From Verrucomicrobiota bacterium (GTDB taxonomy: Bacteria > Verrucomicrobiota > Verrucomicrobiia > Opitutales > Opitutaceae): 64,000 bases of DNA. The notes under the pieces were generated by a model. It saw only the letters and a program-made list of their open reading frames with translations. It was not told the DNA's origin and searched no databases. The translations under genes and the position numbers were made by a program. Within the stretch, counting starts at the first letter, position 1. Every line of letters begins with the position of its first letter. Location: NCBI GenBank assembly GCA_016871595.1, contig VHCY01000002.1, forward strand, positions 1-64,000. The letters run 5' to 3'. Positions 10,247 through 19,078 of this stretch are shown one piece after another.

Positions 10247-10406
10247 AAGTGAAGGTTTCGCGATGAGTTCGGCCGGCGCGCTTCCCCATGCAAACCTTTT
10301 TGCGCGCCGCGCACGCCATTAGGCGGTCCGCCGCGAGCTCGTCGGCCGCCCGCGCGCGTTCCGGGCTTGAGCCCCGGCGCGCGGCGAGCCCATATCCGCG
10401 GCCGCC

Positions 10407-11489
10407 ATGCCCACTCCCGCCGCCTCCCCTTCCCCCACCCAGCTCGGATTCGCGATGCCCGCCGAATGGGAGCGCCACGAGGCCACCTGGCTTGGCTGGC
10501 CCCATCACCCGACCGACTGGCCCGAGAAGCTCTCCACCATCCACTGGGTCTACGGCGAGATGGTGCGCAAGCTCACCGCGGGGGAAATCGTCCGCATTAT
10601 GGTCAATGACCGCCGCGAGGAACGCCAGGCCCGCCGGGTGCTGAGCCGCGCGCACGTCGACCTCACGCGGGTAGAGTTCGTCCTGCACCGCACCAACCGC
10701 GGCTGGACGCGGGACAGCGGCCCCATCTTTGTGCAGCGGCCGCGTGGCCGCGGGCGCGAGACCGCGATCGTCCACTTCCACTTCAACGCCTGGGCCAAGT
10801 ACCGGGACTGGCAGCACGACCGCCGGGTGCCGGAGATCGCGGCCCGCCGGCTGGGCCAGACCCTCTTCGAGGCGACCCGCGACGACGGCCGCCCCTTCGT
10901 GCTCGAGGGCGGCGGGATCGACGTGAACGGACGCGGCACCCTTCTCACCACGGAGGAGTGCTACCTCCACCCCCAGGTGCAGGTGCGCAACTCCGGCGTC
11001 GGCCGCGCGGAGTTCGAGCGGGTGGTGAAGGCGAACCTCGGCGTGACCAACGTCTTCTGGCTCGGTGACGGGCTCGTCGGCGACGACACCCACGGCCACG
11101 TCGACGACCTGTGCCGCTTCGTGAACCCGCGCACCGTGGTGCTGATCCGCGAGGAGAACCGACGGGATGTGAACTACCGGCCGCTCGCCGAGAATTGGGA
11201 ACGTATCCGTGACCTGCGGCTGGAGGACGGCTCCAAGCCCGAGGTGATCGCCCTGCCGATGCCCGGGCCCCAGCAGTTTGACGGGATGCGGCTGCCGGCC
11301 AGTTACGCGAACTTCTACATCGGGAACGCCTACGTCCTCGTGCCCACCTTCAATGACCCGAACGACCGGATCGCGCTCGGGACCCTCGCCGAGCTGTTCC
11401 CGGACCGGAAGGTGGTCGGCATCCACGCTGCCGATCTCGTGCTCGGCTTCGGCACCTTACACTGCCTGACGCAGCAGCAACCGGCCTAG
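10407..11489 (+). CDS. aguA: Agmatine deiminase
   Basis: MPAEWERHEATWLGWPHHPTDWP, RDSGPIFV, EGGGIDVNGRGTLLTTEECYL, GHVDDLCRFVNP, FGTLHCLTQQQPA. Confidence 0.9.
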   Translation: MPTPAASPSPTQLGFAMPAEWERHEATWLGWPHHPTDWPEKLSTIHWVYGEMVRKLTAGEIVRIMVNDRREERQARRVLSRAHVDLTRVEFVLHRTNRGWTRDSGPIFVQRPRGRGRETAIVHFHFNAWAKYRDWQHDRRVPEIAARRLGQTLFEATRDDGRPFVLEGGGIDVNGRGTLLTTEECYLHPQVQVRNSGVGRAEFERVVKANLGVTNVFWLGDGLVGDDTHGHVDDLCRFVNPRTVVLIREENRRDVNYRPLAENWERIRDLRLEDGSKPEVIALPMPGPQQFDGMRLPASYANFYIGNAYVLVPTFNDPNDRIALGTLAELFPDRKVVGIHAADLVLGFGTLHCLTQQQPA

Positions 11490-11569
11490 CGGGGCGCGGG
11501 GACCGGGCTTGCGTCGCTTCCGCGCGCAACCTCATCGTGCCGGCCGGCGTCTCGCTGCGCCAGCACCCC

Positions 11570-13489
11570 ATGACCTTCCCCGCCCTCGTCCGCCGCGCCC
11601 TGCCCTTCGCCCTGCTTGCCCTGACGGCCCTCGCCGCGGACCGGCCCAACATCCTCTGGCTGACCAGCGAAGACCACGGGATCGAGATGGGCTGCTACGG
11701 GGACCAGCTGGCGCGGACGCCCAACGTCGACGCGCTCGCGGGCAAGGGGATGATTTTCCGCCGGGCGTGGTCCGTGCATCCCGTGTGCGCCCCGGCGCGC
11801 ACCGCGATTATCTCGGGCCTCTACGCGCAGAGCAGCGGCGGGTTGCATATGCGCTCGATGGTCACACTGGGGGCCGGCCAGCGGATGTATCCCCAGTTCC
11901 TGCGCGAGGCAGGCTACTACGCGACCAACAACAGCAAGGAGGACTATAATCTCCGCAAGCCTGAGGGCGTCTGGGATGACTCCTCCGGCCAGGCCCACTG
12001 GCGCAACCGTCCCGCGGGGCGCCCGTTCTTCGCCATCTTCAACTCCACCAAGAGCCACGAGAGCCAGATCCGGACGCGGCCGCACCAGGCAATCACCGAT
12101 CCGGCGAAGGTACGCGTGCCGGCTTACCACCCGGACACCCCGGAGGTGCGACAGGACTGGGCGCAGTACTACGACCAGGTGAGCGAGGCCGACGCCGACG
12201 CGGGCGCGCGCCTGCGCGAGCTGGAGGCAGCGGGTCTCGCCGAGGACACGATCGTGTTCTACTACGGGGACCACGGGAGCGGGATGCCCCGCAGCAAGCG
12301 CTGGCCCTCGAACTCCGGCCTGCACGTGCCGATGGTCGTTTATTTCCCGCCCAAGTGGCGGCCGCTGGCGCCGAAGGAGTACCAGCCCGGCGGGCGCTCG
12401 GACCGCCTCGTCAGCTTCGTCGACCTCGCGCCGACCGTGCTGAGCCTCGCGGGGGTCAAGCCGCCGGCCTGGATGCAGGGACACGCCTTCGCCGGGCCGC
12501 ATCAAGTCGCGGGCCCCGCGTTCCTCCACGGCGCGCGCGGGCGGATGGACGAGCGGATGGACGCGGTGCGCAGCGTGACGGACGGCCGCTACGTCTACCT
12601 GCGCAACTTCCACCCGCACGTCTCCCAAGGCCAGCGGGTGGACTACCAGTTCCAGACCCCGACGACCCGCATCTGGCGGGAGCGCTTCGACGCCGGACAG
12701 GCTACCGAGGCGCAATCCCTCTTCTGGCGGACGCCGAAGGCGCCGGAGGAGCTCTACGACCTGCAGAGCGATCCCGACGAGGTGCGCAACCTCGCGGGCT
12801 CGGCGGCCCACCGCGCCATTCTGGAGCGGTTGCGCGCCGAGATGCGCGGCCACGCGGAGCGGGTGCGCGACCTCGGCTTCCTGCCGGAGGGCGAGATCCA
12901 CAGCCGCGCCGCCGGCACGACCCCGTATGACTTCGCACGCGATGAGGCACGCTTCCCGTTCGGTCGTATCTACGCCGCGGCGGACCTCGCCTCGGGGCTC
13001 GATCCGGCCGCGACTCCGCGTCTGGTCGCGTTGCTCGCGGACGGCGACTCGGCGGTAAGGCACTGGGCCGCGCTCGGGCTGCTGATGCGGGGTCCCGTCG
13101 CCGTCAACGCCGCAGTCGCCCCGCTGCGGGAGGCGCTCCGCGACGGCTCCCGTCTGGTGCGGATCGTGGCGGCACAGGCGCTGGCGCAGAACGGCCCCCC
13201 GGCGGAGTTGCCGGGTGCCCTGGCCGCGCTCCGCGAGTTGCTCCCGCCCGCGCAAAACGGGTTTTTCGTCTCCACGTCCGCCCTCGCCGCCGTCGAGGCA
13301 CTCGGCGCCAAGGCCGCGCCGCTGCACGAGGTGGTGCGCACGATGAGTCCCCAAGGTCCCGCCCCGGACGCTCGCTACGACTCATACATCCCGCGCCAGA
13401 TCGCCAACCTCACCGGCGCGCCTGCCGCCGCCCCCGAAGGCGAGGGCGCGCGCAAGGCCAAGGGCCGCCGCAAGAACACCAAGGACTGA
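11570..13489 (+). CDS. Sulfatase (N-sulfoglucosamine sulfohydrolase-like) with C-terminal HEAT-like region
   Basis: ADRPNILWLTSEDHG N-terminus after signal peptide; formylglycine motif CAPARTAIISG; HEAT-like C-terminus. Confidence 0.85.
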   Translation: MTFPALVRRALPFALLALTALAADRPNILWLTSEDHGIEMGCYGDQLARTPNVDALAGKGMIFRRAWSVHPVCAPARTAIISGLYAQSSGGLHMRSMVTLGAGQRMYPQFLREAGYYATNNSKEDYNLRKPEGVWDDSSGQAHWRNRPAGRPFFAIFNSTKSHESQIRTRPHQAITDPAKVRVPAYHPDTPEVRQDWAQYYDQVSEADADAGARLRELEAAGLAEDTIVFYYGDHGSGMPRSKRWPSNSGLHVPMVVYFPPKWRPLAPKEYQPGGRSDRLVSFVDLAPTVLSLAGVKPPAWMQGHAFAGPHQVAGPAFLHGARGRMDERMDAVRSVTDGRYVYLRNFHPHVSQGQRVDYQFQTPTTRIWRERFDAGQATEAQSLFWRTPKAPEELYDLQSDPDEVRNLAGSAAHRAILERLRAEMRGHAERVRDLGFLPEGEIHSRAAGTTPYDFARDEARFPFGRIYAAADLASGLDPAATPRLVALLADGDSAVRHWAALGLLMRGPVAVNAAVAPLREALRDGSRLVRIVAAQALAQNGPPAELPGALAALRELLPPAQNGFFVSTSALAAVEALGAKAAPLHEVVRTMSPQGPAPDARYDSYIPRQIANLTGAPAAAPEGEGARKAKGRRKNTKD

Positions 13490-13503
13490 ACCCGATTCCC
13501 CCG

Positions 13504-14976
13504 ATGCGCCTCCTCCTCACCCTTGCCCTGTGCGGCACCCTCGCTGCGACCGCGGCCGAGCGTCCGGCCAAGCCCAACGTGCTGTTCTTTGCCGTGGACG
13601 ACCTCCGGCCGGAGTTCGGCGCCTACGGCGCGGGATATGTGCACAGCCCCAACCTCGACCGCCTCGCCCGCGCGGGCGTGACCTTCACCCGGGCGTACTG
13701 CCAGCAGGCCGTCTGCTCCCCATCCCGGACCGTGGTGATGACCGGCACCCGTCCCGACACCAGCAAGGTCTGGGACCTCGAGACGCACTTCCGCAAGGCG
13801 CTGCCGGACGTCGTGACGGTCGGCCAGCACTTCAAGCAGCACGGCTATTTCGTGCAGGGGATGGGCAAAATCTTCCACGGGGGCTTCGACGACGCGCCCA
13901 CCTGGTCCGTGCCGTGGCAGACCCCGCGCGCCAGCGGGGCCTACGCGCGCCCCGAGAACGTGGCTCTCACACAGCGGGCGCCGGCCGCGGCCGCACCCGG
14001 CGACCGGAAAGCCGCGCGGAAGGCGGCGAAGGGGCCCCGTGGTCCGGCCTTCGAGTCGGCGGACGTGCCCGATAATTACTACACCGACGGCCGCACCGCG
14101 GAACTCGCGGTGGAGACCCTGCGCGAGCTCGGAAAGAAGGGCGCCCCCTTCTTTCTCGCCGTCGGCTTCGCCAAGCCGCACCTGCCGTTCGTGGCGCCCA
14201 AGAGATACTGGGATCTCTACGATCCCGCGAAGATCACGCTCGCGCCCAACCGCTTCCGCCCCCGCGGCGCGCCCGACTACGCGATTTTGCCCGGCGGGGA
14301 ACTGCGCTCCTACCACGGGATTCCCGAGGGCCCGATCCCCGATGACCTCGCCCGCCAGCTCAAACACGGCTACTATGCCGCGATCAGCTATATGGACGCC
14401 CAAATGGGCCGCGTGCTCGACGAGCTCGAGCGCTCCGGCTTGAGGCAGAACACGATGATCGTCCTCTGGGGCGACCACGGCTGGAAGCTCGGGGAGCACG
14501 ATGCTTGGTGCAAACACTCGAACTCCGAGAACGACACCAACGCCCCGCTCCTGCTCTCCGCCCCTTGGCTGGGCACGGCCGGGGCCAAGTCGCGGGCGCT
14601 GGTGGAGTTCGTCGACATCTATCCGACCCTCGCCGACCTCGCTGGCCTGCCACTGCCGGGCCACCTCGAGGGCCTGAGCTTCAAACCCGTCCTCGAGCAA
14701 CCCGACCGCCCGTGGAAGACCGCCGCCTTCAGCCAGTATCCGCGCTCGAATGGCGGCCGCAACCTGATGGGCTACTCGATGCGGACCGAGCGCCACCGCT
14801 TCACGGTCTGGGTCGAGCGGGGGAACCCCGCGAAGGTGGAGGCCCTCGAGCTCTATGATCACCAGTCCGACCCGCAGGAGAACCAGAACCTCGCGGCCGC
14901 GCCCGGGCAGCAGCCGCTCGTTGAACGCCTGATGACGCAGTGGCGGGCCGGCTGGCGCGGCGCGCTCCCCCGCTGA
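13504..14976 (+). CDS. Sulfatase (iduronate-2-sulfatase-like)
   Basis: Signal peptide, KPNVLFFAVDDLRPE, CSPSRTVVMTGTRPD, DHGWKLGEH. Confidence 0.88.
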   Translation: MRLLLTLALCGTLAATAAERPAKPNVLFFAVDDLRPEFGAYGAGYVHSPNLDRLARAGVTFTRAYCQQAVCSPSRTVVMTGTRPDTSKVWDLETHFRKALPDVVTVGQHFKQHGYFVQGMGKIFHGGFDDAPTWSVPWQTPRASGAYARPENVALTQRAPAAAAPGDRKAARKAAKGPRGPAFESADVPDNYYTDGRTAELAVETLRELGKKGAPFFLAVGFAKPHLPFVAPKRYWDLYDPAKITLAPNRFRPRGAPDYAILPGGELRSYHGIPEGPIPDDLARQLKHGYYAAISYMDAQMGRVLDELERSGLRQNTMIVLWGDHGWKLGEHDAWCKHSNSENDTNAPLLLSAPWLGTAGAKSRALVEFVDIYPTLADLAGLPLPGHLEGLSFKPVLEQPDRPWKTAAFSQYPRSNGGRNLMGYSMRTERHRFTVWVERGNPAKVEALELYDHQSDPQENQNLAAAPGQQPLVERLMTQWRAGWRGALPR

Positions 14977-14987
14977 GGACCCTCCTG

Positions 14988-16421
14988 ATGCCCCGCCTCC
15001 TGCGCCTGCTTCCGCTCGGCCTGCTCGTCGCCTCCGCCTGGGCGGCGGCACCGGCCCGGCCCAACGTGCTGCTGGTCGTCGTCGACGACCTCAACACCCT
15101 GCTCGGCGCGTACGGCCACGGGCACGTGAAGTCCCCGGCGATCGACCGCCTGGCGGCGCGGGGTGCCCGCTTTGAGCGCGCGTACGCCCAGTACACGCTC
15201 TGCAACCCGAGCCGCGTGTCGTTCCTGAGCGGCCGCCGGCCGGAGACCAGCGGCGTCTACATCCTGGGCACCCCGGCGCGGACGGCGCTCCCGGACGCGG
15301 TGCTGCTGCCGGAGCACTTCCGCCGCCAAGGCTACTACACGGCCGGCGCGGGCAAGGTCTTCCACAACGTGCGCACCAGCGATCCCGCGGCGTGGGATCA
15401 CTACGAGGACGGCGCGGGCGACGACGCGGAGGAGCAGGCGGCGATCGACGCCCGTTACGGCGGCGGCGACGGCCGGCCCCGCGCGCACGTCCTCAGCTCG
15501 GACGGCTCCCGCACGCGCGACGGCCTCAACGCCCGCACCATCCGCCGTCTGCTCGGGGAGCGCGCGGCCGCGGGCGGATCCTTCTTCCTCGCCCTCGGCT
15601 TCCACAAGCCGCACCTCCCGTGGACGGCGCCCCGCCGGTTCTTCGACCTCTACCCTCCTGCCAGCATCCCCATCCCCGCGGAGCCACCGCTGCGCGAGGT
15701 GCCGCCGATCGCGTTGCAGACGGAGCTAACCGGTTTCGCCCAGCCTGACTCCCGCGCCGCCGCCATCCAGGGCTACCTCGCCTGCGTCTCGTTCATCGAT
15801 GAGCAACTGGGATTGGTCCTCGATGAGCTGGACCGCCTTAAACTCACGGAGAACACCCTCGTGGTGCTCTTCAGCGATCACGGATTCCACCTCGGGGACC
15901 ACGGGGGCCTGTGGGCGAAACTCACCGCCTTTGATGCCTCCACCCGCGTGCCGCTCCTCGCCGCCGGCCCCGGCATCCCGCGCGGGACGGTTGTTTCCAC
16001 CCCGGTCGAACTGCTCGATGTCTACCCCACGCTGGTGGACCTCGCCGGCCTGCCGAAGCCAGCGGGCCTCGAGGGCCGCTCCCTGCGACCGCTCCTCGCC
16101 AATCCCGGCGCCGCGGGAAACGCCCACAGCCTCGTCTATCACTACGACGTCGGACGCCGGCTCGATGTGGCGGGTCGCACCGTGATCGGGCCCCGGTGGC
16201 GCTACACCGAATGGGGCGGCGGCGAATTCGGTCGGGAGCTCTACTGGCGACCCGATGACCCGGAGGAATACCACAACCGGATCGCCGATCCCGCCCTCGC
16301 CCCCACGCTGGCGGAGGCCCGTGCCCAACTGGCGAAGTTGCCCGCGCCCAAACCCGTCCCCGCCAACCGCCCCCGCGCGATCGATCCCGACGCCAAGCGG
16401 GCGAAGCAGAAGCGGAATTGA
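14988..16421 (+). CDS. Sulfatase (iduronate-2-sulfatase-like)
   Basis: Signal peptide, RPNVLLVVVDDLNTLLGAYG, CNPSRVSFLSGRRPETSG, DHGFHLGDHG. Confidence 0.88.
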   Translation: MPRLLRLLPLGLLVASAWAAAPARPNVLLVVVDDLNTLLGAYGHGHVKSPAIDRLAARGARFERAYAQYTLCNPSRVSFLSGRRPETSGVYILGTPARTALPDAVLLPEHFRRQGYYTAGAGKVFHNVRTSDPAAWDHYEDGAGDDAEEQAAIDARYGGGDGRPRAHVLSSDGSRTRDGLNARTIRRLLGERAAAGGSFFLALGFHKPHLPWTAPRRFFDLYPPASIPIPAEPPLREVPPIALQTELTGFAQPDSRAAAIQGYLACVSFIDEQLGLVLDELDRLKLTENTLVVLFSDHGFHLGDHGGLWAKLTAFDASTRVPLLAAGPGIPRGTVVSTPVELLDVYPTLVDLAGLPKPAGLEGRSLRPLLANPGAAGNAHSLVYHYDVGRRLDVAGRTVIGPRWRYTEWGGGEFGRELYWRPDDPEEYHNRIADPALAPTLAEARAQLAKLPAPKPVPANRPRAIDPDAKRAKQKRN

Positions 16422-16428
16422 GAGTCGC

Positions 16429-17763
16429 TCAGGGCCGGGCGCCGACGACGGGCTGCACCCAGGCCGTCTCCCATTCACCAGGCACGCTCCCGTCGGCCTT
16501 GGGCTTGGAGGAGATCACTTTCGCGCGGACGTAGAGTTCGTCCCCCTTCAGGCGATACTCGGCGCGCGGGCCGGTGCTCTCCGCGAGCACGGTCCCGACC
16601 TCCGGGCTGTACCGGCGGTGATTGAGGGTCCGGCGGGCCGGTTTCTCATCGGCGGGTGCGATCATCTCCTCACTGCGGCGGTCGAAACCGCGCCGGGTGC
16701 CGATGAACTGGATGCGGTACGACACGCCCGCCTCCGGCTCCACCTCGACGGCGAGCCGCCCCGGCTCACGCACCACCTCCCGCAGGGTCACCCCGGACGT
16801 GCCGTAGAAATCACCCGCCTCCAGCGCGCGGATCAGCGACTCCGCGGTCAGGTGGCGGGCCCGGACCATCACCCAGCCGCGCCCCGAACTGCTCCGGCCG
16901 GGACCAACCTTGTGGTAGTGGTGCGAATCATCCGTGGCCACGCCGTAGACCACGCCGAAATTGAGCTCGGAGAGACGGAACGCGAGGATCGCGTCCCACA
17001 TCGCGTCCATACTGAGCCGGGTGGCGTCGCCCGCGTTCTCGACTCCGGGATGGCCGTTGTAGACCTCGAAGAACCGGAGCCGCTCGACGCGCATCATTTC
17101 CTCGGCGGTCACGCCCCAGCGGAAGTTCGGGTGATTGAGGTGGGCGAACATCGGCTGGCCGGTCCGCTCGCGCTGGGCATCCACCGCCTCGAGGGTGCGC
17201 TGCATCACGGTGACCGCGTCCGCGGCGTTCACCGCGGGCACGAGATCGCGGGGATTGGTCACATTGATGTGCACGGGGCCGGTGAGCGCGGGAGCCGTTT
17301 CCGACTTTGGCCGGGTCCAGGCGCCGGTGATCTCCTCCGCGGGGATGAGCAGAAACTTGCCCGGCTCGTTCAGCAGCGGGGCAAATTCCACCAGCGGTTT
17401 CAGCCGCACCTCGCGGCGCCCGGAGTTCTCCCGCAGCTCCACCCAATCCGGGCCGAAGCGCCGCAGGTACTTCTGCAAAACCTCGCCGCCGCCGCGCTGC
17501 ACCACCTCACCCTTCAGGGACACCGGGGCCTTCAACTCGAACCAGCGAGTGCCCTCGGAGAGGATGTTGTGGTCCGACAGCGCGAGGAAGTGATAGCCGC
17601 CGCGCTTGTACCAGTCGGCGATCATCTCCGGGTAGTCGTCCCCGTCGCTCCACAGCGAGTGGGTGTGGGTGTTTCCCTTGTACCAGCGGGGCGCCTCGCC
17701 CGCGGGGGCGGCGGCGAACAGGGACGGGAGCAGGAGGGGAAGCAGGTGCAGGGGGATGCGCAT
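16429..17763 (-). CDS. PHP-domain metal-dependent hydrolase (CehA/McbA-like), secreted
   Basis: Signal peptide; GNTHTHSLWSDGDDYPEMIADWYKRGGYHFLALSDHN. Confidence 0.8.
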   Translation of the reverse strand: MRIPLHLLPLLLPSLFAAAPAGEAPRWYKGNTHTHSLWSDGDDYPEMIADWYKRGGYHFLALSDHNILSEGTRWFELKAPVSLKGEVVQRGGGEVLQKYLRRFGPDWVELRENSGRREVRLKPLVEFAPLLNEPGKFLLIPAEEITGAWTRPKSETAPALTGPVHINVTNPRDLVPAVNAADAVTVMQRTLEAVDAQRERTGQPMFAHLNHPNFRWGVTAEEMMRVERLRFFEVYNGHPGVENAGDATRLSMDAMWDAILAFRLSELNFGVVYGVATDDSHHYHKVGPGRSSSGRGWVMVRARHLTAESLIRALEAGDFYGTSGVTLREVVREPGRLAVEVEPEAGVSYRIQFIGTRRGFDRRSEEMIAPADEKPARRTLNHRRYSPEVGTVLAESTGPRAEYRLKGDELYVRAKVISSKPKADGSVPGEWETAWVQPVVGARP

Positions 17764-17878
17764 CGGTCGCGGGGGTTAGCGCGAGCGTGGCGCGCCCGGC
17801 CGCAGCGTCCACGCCAAAGGTTTCCGTGACCCCGTTTTTACCGTGGCGCAGCGGCCCCGGTGGCACCAGCAACGAGGT

Positions 17879-18343
17879 ATGCCGTCCGATCCGCCCACCT
17901 TGCGTGCCCTGCGCTGGTGCGCCCGGCTGCTGGGTGCGTCCCTGGTCGGCCTGATGCTGCTGATCGCCGCCGGCGAGGGCCTCCCGCGCGCGGACCAGTT
18001 GGGCACCCGCGAGTGGATCCTGTTCGCCGCGTTGACCGCGATCGCGGCCGGACATCTGCGACTATGGCTCCGCGAGGGCGCGGGCGCGATGCTGGGCCTC
18101 GCCGGCTACGCGCTCTTCCTGGGGGTGCAGGGCAACCCCCTTTCCCCGCGGCTCGCCTTCGTCCACCTGCTGGCGGTGCCTTCGGTACTTGCGCTGGCCG
18201 CGGCGCGCTGGGCCCGGATCAGGCGAACCGCCGCATCCGGTCCCGCACGTCCGTCTGCAGCCGCTCCAGGTAACCCAGCGTGTACGCCTCCGGGGACAAC
18301 GCGGGATCCTGGATCAACGGGGTCAGGTCCATCGCCCACGTGA
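17879..18343 (+). CDS. Hypothetical membrane protein
   Basis: Several hydrophobic helices in first ~110 aa; low-complexity tail lies over the convergent PIG-L gene. Confidence 0.45.
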   Translation: MPSDPPTLRALRWCARLLGASLVGLMLLIAAGEGLPRADQLGTREWILFAALTAIAAGHLRLWLREGAGAMLGLAGYALFLGVQGNPLSPRLAFVHLLAVPSVLALAAARWARIRRTAASGPARPSAAAPGNPACTPPGTTRDPGSTGSGPSPT

Positions 18344-19070
18344 TGCCGGCCATCCGGTCCGTCGCGTGGGAGGTGTGGAACGTGGCGTGCGCCTGCCGGC
18401 GGCCGACGGTGGCGAGGTCGTAGCGCTTGCCGCCGGCGACCTGGGAATCGAAGACCTTGAGCAGGTCGAGGGCGAGGTCGGGATGGCGGCCCGCATCCAA
18501 GGCGACCTTGTCGGCATCGACCAGCCAGTCGAGGTCGCGCCAGACCTCGCAGCCGAGCACGCGGCGGGGCCGGCGTGCGGCCGGCAGGCGGCGGAGGGCC
18601 TCGAGGCAGCGCAGGAAGACCGCCACGTGGGTGTCGTGTTTGTCGGCCGGGTTGTGCAGGTAAACCACCTGCGCAGCGCAGCCCCCGAAGATCAGATCGA
18701 GGTCGGCCGCGACGCCCGGGTGCCCGGGTGACTTCACCACGCTGCTGGGATGCGCGAGCTGGAGCTGGATCGCGTACCGCCCCAGCCGCGCGGCGGCGCG
18801 CTGCTCCTCGCGGCGCACCCCCTGCATCTGCGCGTCATCGAGGTGCGCATAGGGCCCGGTGCGCGGGGAACCGGCGCCGTTGGTGACCACGACGCCGCCG
18901 AACGCGAGCCCGGGTTGATCGAGGCAATCGCTGATGCCCGCGTGCGCCATAATCTCAATGTCATCCTGGTGCGCGCCGAGGCAGAGGTGCGTGACCCGGC
19001 CGAGCGCCGCCTCGGCGCTCGGGTCGGTGGCGGAAAACAGGATGTCAGCCTGAGGTTGGGTGAGTTTCAT
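18219..19070 (-). CDS. PIG-L family deacetylase
   Basis: LCLGAHQDDIEIMAHAG metal-binding motif, HNPADKHDTHVAV. Confidence 0.85.
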   Translation of the reverse strand: MKLTQPQADILFSATDPSAEAALGRVTHLCLGAHQDDIEIMAHAGISDCLDQPGLAFGGVVVTNGAGSPRTGPYAHLDDAQMQGVRREEQRAAARLGRYAIQLQLAHPSSVVKSPGHPGVAADLDLIFGGCAAQVVYLHNPADKHDTHVAVFLRCLEALRRLPAARRPRRVLGCEVWRDLDWLVDADKVALDAGRHPDLALDLLKVFDSQVAGGKRYDLATVGRRQAHATFHTSHATDRMAGITWAMDLTPLIQDPALSPEAYTLGYLERLQTDVRDRMRRFA

Positions 19071-19078
19071 CGATGGAA

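Noticed and set aside
11570-16421. Possible recent tandem duplication of sulfatases
   Set aside because: The three proteins share family motifs but are clearly divergent, with no extended nucleotide identity by eye
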